DNA of 16,190 bases from Candidatus Saccharibacteria bacterium UBA6039. GTDB lineage: Bacteria; Patescibacteriota; Saccharimonadia; Saccharimonadales; Saccharimonadaceae. The notes beneath the pieces were generated by a model. It saw only the letters and a program-made list of their open reading frames with translations. It ran no database searches and had not been told where the DNA came from. Made by a program: the position numbers and the translations under genes. The stretch is taken from assembly GCA_002427805.1 (NCBI GenBank), contig DIZB01000017.1, forward strand, positions 1 through 16,190, written 5' to 3'. Positions 7,095 to 12,828 of the stretch are shown here, piece by piece (the first letter of the stretch is position 1; each line of letters begins with the position of its first letter).

Positions 7095-7146
7095 CACCTG
7101 CCTCGGCGTCGCAGACTATCTGCGGCGCTGGGGCGCTTTTCTTTTA
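7093..7146 (+). terminator. rho-independent terminator of the Gam-like gene
   Basis: A GC-rich stem GCGTCGCAGA (7106-7115) pairs with TCTGCGGCGC (7119-7128), with one G:U and a 3-nt loop; an imperfect outer stem AGCACC/GGCGCT extends it. It is followed by TTTTCTTTT (7137-7145). It is oriented for the plus strand and begins right after the stop codon. Confidence 0.85.
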
Positions 7147-7150
7147 TAGA

Positions 7151-7429
7151 CTATTCGCTTTCTTCTTCATCTAAATCATCAAGGTCTTCGACTTGCTCGC
7201 GCATATCGTCAGGCTCACCCTCTTGATCATCGCTTGGATCGTCGGTGTCAAGCCGTGATAATTCTTCTTTAAACCTGGCCGGGCTTACACCAAGGACTTT
7301 GGTTGGGTCGTCGCCAAATTCATCCATTACATGGTCAGTGCCATGGGTATCTAGGTCATCTTGGTAATTGTGCAGCGTTACATCCTGCGCGTCATCGTCA
7401 GAGTTGATTTGTTGGTTCGTATCTACCAT
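7151..7429 (-). CDS. very acidic small protein
   Basis: 92 residues, of which 34 are Asp or Glu; family not recognised. Acidic, probably disordered ends flank a central segment with mixed character, DDPTKVLGVSPARFKEELS (about 40-58), which may be the only ordered part. There is no signal peptide or membrane helix. The ribosome-binding site is an almost perfect anti-Shine-Dalgarno match (AAAGGAGGTGA, 3 nt before the ATG), one of the strongest in the window, suggesting high expression. It lies downstream of metK in the same direction with its own promoter between. Possible roles such as a nucleic-acid mimic or chaperone-like acidic protein are guesses. Confidence 0.75.
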   Translation of the reverse strand: MVDTNQQINSDDDAQDVTLHNYQDDLDTHGTDHVMDEFGDDPTKVLGVSPARFKEELSRLDTDDPSDDQEGEPDDMREQVEDLDDLDEEESE

Positions 7430-7455
7430 AATTCACCTCCTTTGTTACTGTATCT

Positions 7456-7485
7456 AGTATAAAGCAACGTGCTTAAGGATGCGAA
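7456..7485 (-). promoter_or_regulatory. promoter of the acidic small protein
   Basis: TTCGCA (7480-7485), 18-bp spacer, TATACT (7456-7461) on the minus strand, between the metK stop and the Shine-Dalgarno sequence. No terminator is visible after metK, so read-through from metK may also occur. Confidence 0.45.
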
Positions 7486-7489
7486 TTAC

Positions 7490-8452
7490 TTATAACTCCC
7501 AGTCATGACCGAAGTGGCCGTATCGAGCGGTTTGCTCGTAGATTGGTCGTTTGAGGTCCAGGAATTTGATAATGCCGTTTGGCGAAAGGTCGTAGCCCTT
7601 GATTTCGGACTGTTTACCGTCAACCACGACCGATGCTTCGAGCGGCTGATTGTAGCCTATGGCGTAGGCCAAGTAGACAAATACTTCGTGAGCGTCCTTT
7701 GCCTGCAAGTAATCAACAGCGATACGACGCGCCATATAAGCCGCAGAACGGTCGACTTTGCTGGGGTCTTTGCCACTAAACGCGCCACCGCCAATCGGTA
7801 CACGTGGACCATAATTGTCTACCGCAAGTTTACGACCAGTCAGTCCTGCGTCAGCATCAAATCCGCCGATGTTCCAATCACCCGCTGGATTAATATGCAG
7901 ATCAAGCATACCGAGCGATGCATACTTTTGTGTGCGAAGCCACCTCTTCACTCTGGCAGTTAGCTCATCCTTTGGCGCGTACTGGAAACTTGCAACAACT
8001 GACACAATCTCGTTATTTTTGAGTGTAATCTGCGTCTTTCCATCAAACGGCCACTTTTTATAAATATACTGATTGAGACGACGCGCTAGCACGAATTCAA
8101 GTGGTAATAGCTCAGGTGTCTCGTCGCAGGCGTACCCAACCATAATTCCTTGGTCGCCGGCCCCGCCCGTATCGATACCAGAGGCAATTTCATGACTCTG
8201 AGCAGCAATATGCTCTATCACCTTAACGTCGCCTGCTAGGCGCTTCACGATGGTCACGACATCAATATCAGTAGCCTTTGATGTTACCTCACCCGTGACA
8301 AACACGACACCGTGCCCGCCAGCGACGTCGACTGCCACGCGTGCATCAGGGTCCTGAGATACATGCGCATCTAAAATAGCATCCGAGATCTGATCACAGA
8401 TTTTGTCCGGATGCTTTGGGGACACGCTCTCAGCGGTTCTAAAACTTGACAT
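7490..8452 (-). CDS. metK: S-adenosylmethionine synthetase (methionine adenosyltransferase), compact form
   Basis: 320 residues making S-adenosylmethionine from ATP and methionine. Signatures visible: HPDK (14-17, ATP/phosphate binding), GAGDQG (97-102, the ATP-binding GAGDQG motif), INPAGDWNIGG (187-197), GLTGRK (203-208), GGGAFSGKDPSKVDRSAAY (221-239, phosphate loop and Lys/Asp catalytic residues) and YGHFGHDWEL at the C-terminus. Usual bacterial enzymes are about 380-400 residues; here the segment between the first strand region and GAGDQG and other surface loops are shortened. An upstream in-frame start at 8542 is inside the riboswitch and is rejected. The ATG at 8452 has AAAGGAG 8-9 nt upstream. 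Expression is controlled by a SAM-I riboswitch (8510..8599), i.e. feedback by its own product. Confidence 0.97.
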   Translation of the reverse strand: MSSFRTAESVSPKHPDKICDQISDAILDAHVSQDPDARVAVDVAGGHGVVFVTGEVTSKATDIDVVTIVKRLAGDVKVIEHIAAQSHEIASGIDTGGAGDQGIMVGYACDETPELLPLEFVLARRLNQYIYKKWPFDGKTQITLKNNEIVSVVASFQYAPKDELTARVKRWLRTQKYASLGMLDLHINPAGDWNIGGFDADAGLTGRKLAVDNYGPRVPIGGGAFSGKDPSKVDRSAAYMARRIAVDYLQAKDAHEVFVYLAYAIGYNQPLEASVVVDGKQSEIKGYDLSPNGIIKFLDLKRPIYEQTARYGHFGHDWEL

Positions 8453-8498
8453 AAAAAATACTCCTTTGTATCTTGCCCATAAACGAAAGATAAGGAGT
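8450..8498 (-). terminator. expression platform of the SAM-I riboswitch: RBS-sequestering hairpin with T-run
   Basis: ACTCCTT (8492-8498) pairs with AAGGAGT (8460-8466) and, after a small bulge, ATCTT (8487-8491) pairs with AAGAT (8470-8474). The 3' arm is the metK Shine-Dalgarno sequence, and ATTTTTT follows it immediately, so the hairpin can both hide the ribosome-binding site and act as a terminator. The competing pairing is also visible: TATCTTTC (8485-8492) is exactly complementary to GAAAGATA at the 3' side of the aptamer P1 stem, forming the anti-sequestor when SAM is absent. Confidence 0.8.
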
Positions 8499-8509
8499 AG
8501 GCACTCTGG

Positions 8510-8599
8510 GTATCTTTCCGTTTGGGCTAGAATTAGCACCATACATATGTTGGTTGCTGGCAGGTCATCAAGCTAGTTCTCTCGCTGCACTCTAGATAC
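8510..8599 (-). promoter_or_regulatory. SAM-I (S-box) riboswitch aptamer upstream of metK
   Basis: Read on the minus strand, the region has the S-box order. P1 is GTATCT (8594-8599) closing with AGATAC (8510-8515). Next come AGAG, a P2 stem GCAG/CTGC containing the conserved TTGATGA kink-turn-like segment, and then GCAACC. A P3 hairpin (ACCAACATATGTATGGT) is followed by the highly conserved GGTGCTAATTCTAGC with a P4 stem GCTA/TAGC, and finally GGAAAGATAC. The gene downstream is metK, a classic S-box target. In S-box RNAs, bound SAM stabilises P1 and shuts the gene off. Confidence 0.92.
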
Positions 8600-8633
8600 G
8601 ATTAATTGTTAATGGATGAATATCCTACGTTCA

Positions 8634-8642
8634 ATTATATCA
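8634..8642 (-). promoter_or_regulatory. extended -10 promoter of the riboswitch-metK transcript
   Basis: TGA-TATAAT on the minus strand (TATAAT at 8634-8639, extended TGA at 8640-8642), with transcription predicted near 8627, about 28 nt before the aptamer. No good -35 is seen; that region overlaps the last codons of the gene ending at 8646. Confidence 0.6.
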
Positions 8643-8645
8643 GAA

Positions 8646-9569
8646 CTACTCTTGATCTTGCTGGTCGTATACTTCTAGATACGTATCGTCGTGATTCTCT
8701 ATCGCTTCGATTGGGACAAGATAGGTTACTCCTAAGGTGTCATTCCGTATCACAATGCATGGGGAGCCTCCACTAATATCAAATTCTTCGATACGTCTGA
8801 AGGGACCTTTTGTATATGCAAGTTCTGGGTAGAGGCATTCACGATATTGACCTCGTGGCTGGATACGATCTTCTCGGTTTTCTGTCGATTGATCGATAAC
8901 CCCATCACGAATATCACTAGCGCCCATGTCGTGCAGTACGATATACCGCGACGCATCGAATGCAACACCAAAACCTTCCAAATAAGGTAAATCTATATCA
9001 AGTCGTAAGGCTTCTTGGTTCAAGATATCAGTTTGAAATTCAATTGATAGGCTATAAAAGCTAGGATCTGTAATAATTCTGCGGCCTATGTCGATATGAC
9101 GAGCAATAATTTCCATGAAAGGCTCTTCGATAAGTATCTCGAAATTATCGATAGCGTCAGGCGCCATAAAATACATTTCTTTATCATGAAAAATATCTTG
9201 TTCGTCAAAATACTGATCCGTAGTCACCTGAAGAAGTGCCTTGTATGTGTCACCTACTTTAATCATCCGAATGGCATGAAAGACACTTTCATCTACCCAG
9301 ATATAGTTCTGAACACCAGTCGGCTCTTCATCCTCGTCTGTCTCATAGACAAAACCTGTGACTGCCGCTTCCTGCAAATACATATCCTCGCCAATACTAT
9401 CTTTCATATTCTGTTCGTGCTCTTCAATAAGTCGAGCAACAAGTTCGGGATCCCACAGTGCTGCATTTATTTCTTCTTCGGCCTCGCGTATAAGAGCCTG
9501 AAATTCAGGATGGTCTAGACGAATTTTTGCATTGAATCTATCGCCATTTGTCGAGTTCGGAAATTCCAT
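8646..9569 (-). CDS. unrecognised acidic protein
   Basis: 307 residues, strongly acidic, no signal peptide or membrane segment, family not recognised. Residues 20-60 are an amphipathic acidic helix region; 70-220 alternate strands and helices with many Asp/Glu/Ile. The C-terminal 90 residues contain Gly-rich, strand-like segments (ISGGSPCIVIRNDTLGVTYL, then YLEVYDQQDQE). It lies 49 nt downstream of another large unrecognised gene (9619..10905) on the same strand, so the two may form an operon. A weak promoter candidate (TTACGC at 9606-9611, 17 bp, GATTAT at 9583-9588) lies in the gap and no Shine-Dalgarno sequence precedes the ATG. Codon use resembles neighbouring genes. Confidence 0.75.
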   Translation of the reverse strand: MEFPNSTNGDRFNAKIRLDHPEFQALIREAEEEINAALWDPELVARLIEEHEQNMKDSIGEDMYLQEAAVTGFVYETDEDEEPTGVQNYIWVDESVFHAIRMIKVGDTYKALLQVTTDQYFDEQDIFHDKEMYFMAPDAIDNFEILIEEPFMEIIARHIDIGRRIITDPSFYSLSIEFQTDILNQEALRLDIDLPYLEGFGVAFDASRYIVLHDMGASDIRDGVIDQSTENREDRIQPRGQYRECLYPELAYTKGPFRRIEEFDISGGSPCIVIRNDTLGVTYLVPIEAIENHDDTYLEVYDQQDQE

Positions 9570-9618
9570 AGACTTAAGTGTAATAATCTAGGGGCTATTG
9601 AGCAAGCGTAAGAGTGAT

Positions 9619-10905
9619 TTAGTCCACGGTGGGTGCGAGCGGATCACGATAAACTTTGACGCCTTTATGTTCAATACAAACATACGCAGAATCTTCCGCG
9701 TCAATAGTCAGTGACGTGCCGTCTATTTTTGTCACCGATATATTATCTACAAGAAGCGTTAGGCCGTAAAGATTTGGTTTTTCTTTGCTCGCCTTTTTAG
9801 AGAGCTTATCATCACCGGAGACTATTGCGTCGATATACGTTTGAGTTGCCACGGACATGATGCTCGGTTCGGTTAAGATACCCTGGACGGTCCATTGGTC
9901 ACTTATTACATAGATCGTTTTAGCAACGCCGTTAGCGTCACAGACAAGAATACTTGTATTTCCAATGATACTTATATTGTCGCGTAGTTTTAGTGTTGGC
10001 AATTCCATAAAATGGGTAAGCACTGACTCTTGGAGGGCCTCAGTTGTATCATCAAAAAGTTCAGATTTAGAAATATCAGACTGTGACATATATGAGAGAC
10101 TCGTCTGATGACCGGTCAGAAGCGTAGCGATATCCTTTTCACAGTCCTCAAGACCCTCTAGAGTATGTGGATCAAATTCAAGCCCTTCAATCGCTTCTAG
10201 AAAATCTGCTTCAAACTCTTCTTTTTGAGGCATGTTAATCGACTCGATTAACTTAGGCTCAATTGGCGCTTTTATTGGGTACCTTCTTGTTTGCATGTCT
10301 AGCACCTTGCGAACCACATATTCGCGACGATGTTCGGCCCACGGGATGGCCAGTCGTACTAATCGATAGCCGCGAAGCGCATCGTATTGCCCCGCCCCAT
10401 CTTTGCGTAGATCTGACATCATATCAAAAACAAATTGTCCTTCACTAGAATCAACTGAGTCAAAAATGATATTATCGTCGATAATATCATTTAGCGCTAC
10501 ACCGATGGCACCTGGACGATTTGTTTCTTTTTTGTCGGCTTCATTCATTGCCTGCGTCTGAAGTGAGCCAAGTGCAGAATATAATTTGGTTCGTACATCC
10601 TCGCCTTCGGCCGCTGTTTCGAGTAACACGTTATAGGCAATCGTTGCGCCGTGCATCATATCTTGATACGTCTGTTTTGCATCCGATCCATCTTGGAGGG
10701 CAATCATGCGTAGCAAACGATCAAGCTGCATGTAGTTAGGATCTATATGTTCGCCTTCTGGATTAAAGACGTCCCGGCCAAGCGTTACAAATTGAATCGT
10801 ATTATGGTAACGATCTCGTTGAGCTCGGAGAGTATCGTCAATTGGCTCAAGCTTCCACGTTTGTTGTTCATTTTCAATCGAACTCATTTGATTATTCTCG
10901 TACAT
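9619..10905 (-). CDS. unrecognised large acidic protein
   Basis: 428 residues, no membrane segment, family not recognised. The N-terminal two thirds are helix-rich: a region at about 75-120 around HGATIAYNVLLETAAEGED, and a basic patch RRYPIKAPIEPKLIESINMP near 225-245. The last 140 residues appear beta-rich, with repeated short strands (ISIIGNTSILVCDANG, YGLTLLVDNISVTKI, YVCIEHKGVKVYRD). Its size and two-part layout are similar to the 8646..9569 product, but I cannot show homology by eye. The ATG at 10905 is used; an ATG 6 codons later (10887) is possible. Neither has a good Shine-Dalgarno sequence. It begins 45 nt after the stop of the 42-aa IPTTG protein and may share its transcript. A perfect 29-bp palindrome lies inside the coding sequence. 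Confidence 0.75.
   Translation of the reverse strand: MYENNQMSSIENEQQTWKLEPIDDTLRAQRDRYHNTIQFVTLGRDVFNPEGEHIDPNYMQLDRLLRMIALQDGSDAKQTYQDMMHGATIAYNVLLETAAEGEDVRTKLYSALGSLQTQAMNEADKKETNRPGAIGVALNDIIDDNIIFDSVDSSEGQFVFDMMSDLRKDGAGQYDALRGYRLVRLAIPWAEHRREYVVRKVLDMQTRRYPIKAPIEPKLIESINMPQKEEFEADFLEAIEGLEFDPHTLEGLEDCEKDIATLLTGHQTSLSYMSQSDISKSELFDDTTEALQESVLTHFMELPTLKLRDNISIIGNTSILVCDANGVAKTIYVISDQWTVQGILTEPSIMSVATQTYIDAIVSGDDKLSKKASKEKPNLYGLTLLVDNISVTKIDGTSLTIDAEDSAYVCIEHKGVKVYRDPLAPTVD
10464..10492. repeat. perfect 13-bp inverted repeat inside a coding sequence
   Basis: AAATGATATTATC (10464-10476) and its exact reverse complement (10480-10492) are separated by GTC. It encodes an Asn/Asp/Ile-rich stretch (NDIIDDNIIF) of the 428-aa protein. 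It is AT-rich and has no T-run, so it is not a terminator. Confidence 0.8.
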
Positions 10906-10950
10906 TTAGGCGCAACACACAAGCATAAGAAGTGGTCGCACCCAAAGAAC

Positions 10951-11079
10951 CTACTTGGTTGTTTCTTGGATTGCTCTTTTGATGACAATCTTCAAAAAGT
11001 ATAATGAGCCGAGTGATAAGATGTTAATTATATAATACCAAGCATTTTCACCTGTTGTTGGAATATTTTTACTGTTCAT
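10951..11079 (-). CDS. 42-aa membrane microprotein consisting of an LPXTG-like sorting signal
   Basis: The 42 residues are MNSKNIPTTG, ENAWYYIINILSLGSLYFLK and IVIKRAIQETTK. Residues 6-10 (IPTTG) match a variant of the sortase motif LPXTG; residues 13-33 form one hydrophobic helix; and KR follows at 34-35. This is the motif-helix-basic-tail order of a cell-wall sorting signal, but with only five residues before the motif. If a sortase cut after Thr9, the freed piece would be a 9-residue peptide; alternatively the motif is incidental and this is a one-helix membrane protein. The gene is convincing because GGGAGAAG lies 4-5 nt before the ATG and a promoter precedes it. It lies between the lectin-domain pilin gene and the large acidic gene on the same strand. 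It is absent from long-ORF listings because of its size. Function unknown. Confidence 0.75.
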   Translation of the reverse strand: MNSKNIPTTGENAWYYIINILSLGSLYFLKIVIKRAIQETTK

Positions 11080-11108
11080 TTTCTTCTCCCTATAATGTTA
11101 ATAGGCTC

Positions 11109-11138
11109 ACTATACACAAGTGAGAGTACCAAAGTAAA
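11109..11138 (-). promoter_or_regulatory. promoter of the IPTTG microprotein
   Basis: TTTACT (11133-11138), 18-bp spacer, TATAGT (11109-11114) on the minus strand, with about 24 nt to the Shine-Dalgarno sequence. The -35 lies in an arm of the hairpin at 11123..11174, so pilin termination and microprotein initiation overlap physically. Confidence 0.45.
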
Positions 11139-11174
11139 AACCGGTTATTTGACCGGTTTTTACTTTAGTACTCT
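11123..11174. terminator. long symmetrical hairpin terminator after the pilin gene
   Basis: AGAGTAC (11123-11129), one mismatch, then AAAGTAAAAACCGGT (11131-11145) pair with the exact complement at 11152-11166 and GTACTCT (11168-11174); the loop is TATTTG. That is 22 paired positions out of 23. The CCGGTTTTT core works on either strand, so it can end the pilin transcript. It lies 120 nt beyond the pilin stop codon. Confidence 0.75.
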
Positions 11175-11293
11175 ACATCGACCTGTCGTGAAACACCATT
11201 GAGCCAAGAGTTAAGGTCTGTATCACTAGAGATATGCCTACCTCATTCAACCTGTTTGAACAAGCTTGCACGGACACCCATTTCGTTGCCTTA

Positions 11294-12553
11294 TCACTGG
11301 GACACACGGAACCCGATGTACGTACCTGTAGTGCTCGGTATACCGTGCAAATACAACGCCAACACACCCGCATAGCTGCTATCACCCCAATAGCCCCCGC
11401 GGGCGAAGCTACTCGTAGAGCCATTGCCATAGTCACTGTAAAGCCGACCAATGCCCTGCGTCGACGTCCAGGCACTGGCGGCAGGCGTGCCGAAACTTGG
11501 GTAGGCCGAACTTGGTAAACCATTTTGAATAAGATTACTGTCGCTGTAGTCCTTCCAAGCATAGATGGTCTCACCACTGAAGCCTGGTTGTGCATTGCCA
11601 GCAATTGTGCTCTGAGTCCACTCATAAACATTCCCGGCTAGGTCCCAGATAACTGCACCATTAGCCAAAGTCAGAGTTCGGCGTTGATTACCACCGGTAT
11701 TAGTTTCTCCACTGTAGCCGTTGCTATCGTTGCTATCGGCGTCTAGGGCACTGGCTGGGGCGTTGTCGTTATGGCCACTGTAGATATAGCCAGAGCCAAT
11801 CGAGCCTCCGCTCCAGTTACTGGCTACGCTCAGGACGTTCTGAGCGATAGTTAGGTATTCGGCTTCAGTCATGAGGTGGCAGCCAGAGCAGCCGGCCACG
11901 TTAGGGCTGTCGGCAATGGCGGTTGTTTGCGAGATATTGACCCACGGAGTACTGCCGGCCTGGGATATAGGTACAGCAGTGGAGCCGACCTGACTAGCTT
12001 CGTACTTCATAGTACAGAAATCCGATGTGCCATAGGTACTGCTGCCAGGCACGACGATAAAACCAGACGGGCAGGTGAGCGTCGCCACACCACCATTGAC
12101 ATCACCCGGGCAAGCACCAGATTGAGGCGCCTGGTTATCTGATGACACAAAGTAGCTAACGCCGCTGTTAGTGCCAGTTATGCAGTAGGCGTTACTTGCG
12201 CTGGCGTAGGTGTATTGCCAGGTCGTACCTGGACTTGCTTTGAGTCCCTGGCCACCGTTGGCGGCAGCAACCGCGGCAGGATAGTTACCATTATTGACGT
12301 TATCTATCCCTAATTGGCTTGAAGCACTCTTGAGATCACTCTGGAGAGCAGCTACGTGTGCACGCTGCTCGATACCGTTATAGGCAACGATGACGATAGT
12401 AGCCAGGATACCGATAACGACTATGACTATCAGAAGTTCGACGATAGTAAAGGCTGATTGTGGCTTTAGTCGTTGCTGGTGTCTCTGGACAGTACCCCTG
12501 GAGAGAAAAAGGAGAGAGTTTATTTTTTTCATAAAGGATTTTTCTATATGCAT
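11294..12553 (-). CDS. type IV prepilin fused to an FGE-sulfatase/C-type-lectin-like domain
   Basis: 419 residues. A long leader (1-34, with KK, RHQQRLK) ends in QSA; prepilin peptidase would cut before Phe35, leaving FTIVELLIVIVVIGILATIV with Glu at position +5, the class III/IV pilin hallmark. After the pilin helix (35-58) and a pilin body come two Cys-containing segments (124-180). An FGE-sulfatase-like domain (about 160-419) follows, with CHLMTEAEYLTIAQNV (225-240), VIWDLAGNVYEWTQ (301-314), SFARGGYWG (382-390) and GFRVSQ at the end. Most such domains on surface proteins are ligand-binding C-type-lectin folds rather than enzymes. The protein would be displayed on or near a type IV pilus. 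The ATG at 12553 has GGAAAG 6 nt upstream and a promoter at 12590..12618; the longer frame from 12673 starts upstream of that promoter and is rejected. ATG 12532 is an alternative. Ala at -1 instead of Gly is slightly unusual. Confidence 0.9.
   Translation of the reverse strand: MHIEKSFMKKINSLLFLSRGTVQRHQQRLKPQSAFTIVELLIVIVVIGILATIVIVAYNGIEQRAHVAALQSDLKSASSQLGIDNVNNGNYPAAVAAANGGQGLKASPGTTWQYTYASASNAYCITGTNSGVSYFVSSDNQAPQSGACPGDVNGGVATLTCPSGFIVVPGSSTYGTSDFCTMKYEASQVGSTAVPISQAGSTPWVNISQTTAIADSPNVAGCSGCHLMTEAEYLTIAQNVLSVASNWSGGSIGSGYIYSGHNDNAPASALDADSNDSNGYSGETNTGGNQRRTLTLANGAVIWDLAGNVYEWTQSTIAGNAQPGFSGETIYAWKDYSDSNLIQNGLPSSAYPSFGTPAASAWTSTQGIGRLYSDYGNGSTSSFARGGYWGDSSYAGVLALYLHGIPSTTGTYIGFRVSQ
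11306..11401 (-). other. candidate variable region (DGR-type) in the lectin domain
   Basis: This encodes residues 385-416, from RGG to GFR. Framework residues are the ones typical of lectin-fold variable regions (RGG, AGVLAL, PS, IGFR). Most residues at exposed positions between them use NNY codons: TAT, GGT, GAT, AGC, AGC, TAT, TAT, CAC, GGT, AGC, ACT, GGT, TAC. Each could arise from AAT or AAC by change of adenines only, the signature of retroelement-directed diversification. No template repeat or reverse transcriptase is in the window, so this remains a pattern-based inference. Confidence 0.45.
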
Positions 12554-12589
12554 AATTAGCTTTCCAGGCAATCTGTGACAACTGGGGGT

Positions 12590-12618
12590 AGTATACCATG
12601 AGCAGTATGGCCGAACAA
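12590..12618 (-). promoter_or_regulatory. promoter of the lectin-pilin gene
   Basis: TTGTTC (12613-12618), 17-bp spacer, TATACT (12590-12595) on the minus strand; start predicted near 12583, about 30 nt before the ATG at 12553. Confidence 0.65.
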
Positions 12619-12680
12619 CGAAAAATGAGATGGGTGTGACTGGGTACGCTCCACAACTAGAGCTCCTATTCAAGTCCCAT

Positions 12681-12726
12681 GTACCAAAATAAATAGAGAC
12701 CTAAAGGTCTCAACTTATTTTGGTAC
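12681..12726 (-). terminator. terminator of tRNA-Leu(CAG), overlapping its CCA end
   Basis: GTACCAAAATAA (12681-12692) and its exact complement (12715-12726) form the outer stem, and GAGACC (12696-12701)/GGTCTC (12706-12711) the inner stem with loop TAAA. The outer stem contains the tRNA 3' CCA. TTATTTTGG on the 3' side serves as the T-rich tract. Confidence 0.7.
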
Positions 12727-12807
12727 GCGCGAGAGGACTTGAACCTCCACGTCCCGAAGGACACTAGCACCTGAAGCTAGCGCGTCTACCAATTCCGCCA
12801 CGCACGC
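12721..12807 (-). tRNA. tRNA-Leu (anticodon CAG)
   Basis: 87 nt including an encoded CCA. The cloverleaf is readable: acceptor GCGTGCG with CGCGCGT and discriminator A; D-arm GGCGGAATTGGTAGACGC; anticodon stem CTAGC/GCTAG with loop TTCAGGT, so anticodon CAG reads CUG. A long class II variable arm (TGTCCTTCGGGACG) and T-arm GGTTCAAGTCC follow. The long variable arm and A73 confirm Leu identity. The first pair is G1:U72 rather than the usual G1:C72, and there is a T4:G69 wobble. Confidence 0.96.
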
Positions 12808-12816
12808 ATATTCATT

Positions 12817-12825
12817 ATTATATCA
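12817..12825 (-). promoter_or_regulatory. extended -10 promoter of tRNA-Leu(CAG)
   Basis: TGA-TATAAT on the minus strand (TATAAT at 12817-12822), ending 9 nt before the mature tRNA 5' end, so the precursor has almost no 5' leader. It is identical to the extended -10 of the metK transcript. Confidence 0.6.
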
Positions 12826-12828
12826 GCC

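Noticed and set aside
8453..8542. N-terminal extension of MetK
   Set aside because: The extension is the translated riboswitch and its hairpin; the MSSFRTAESVSPKHPDK start matches the family.
11174..11293. Possible template repeat or accessory region of a retroelement after the pilin stop
   Set aside because: I found no adenine-rich near-copy of 11306..11401 there or elsewhere in the window, and no reverse transcriptase motif.
11173..11631. Minus-strand frame overlapping the end of the pilin gene, and whether it marks a frameshifted extension of it
   Set aside because: The pilin frame ends naturally at GFRVSQ, the normal end of the FGE-like domain, so no frameshift is needed.
12554..12673. 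N-terminal extension of the pilin gene from an ATG at 12673
   Set aside because: It lies upstream of a good promoter (12590..12618), gives a non-leader-like sequence, and the ATG at 12553 has a ribosome-binding site.
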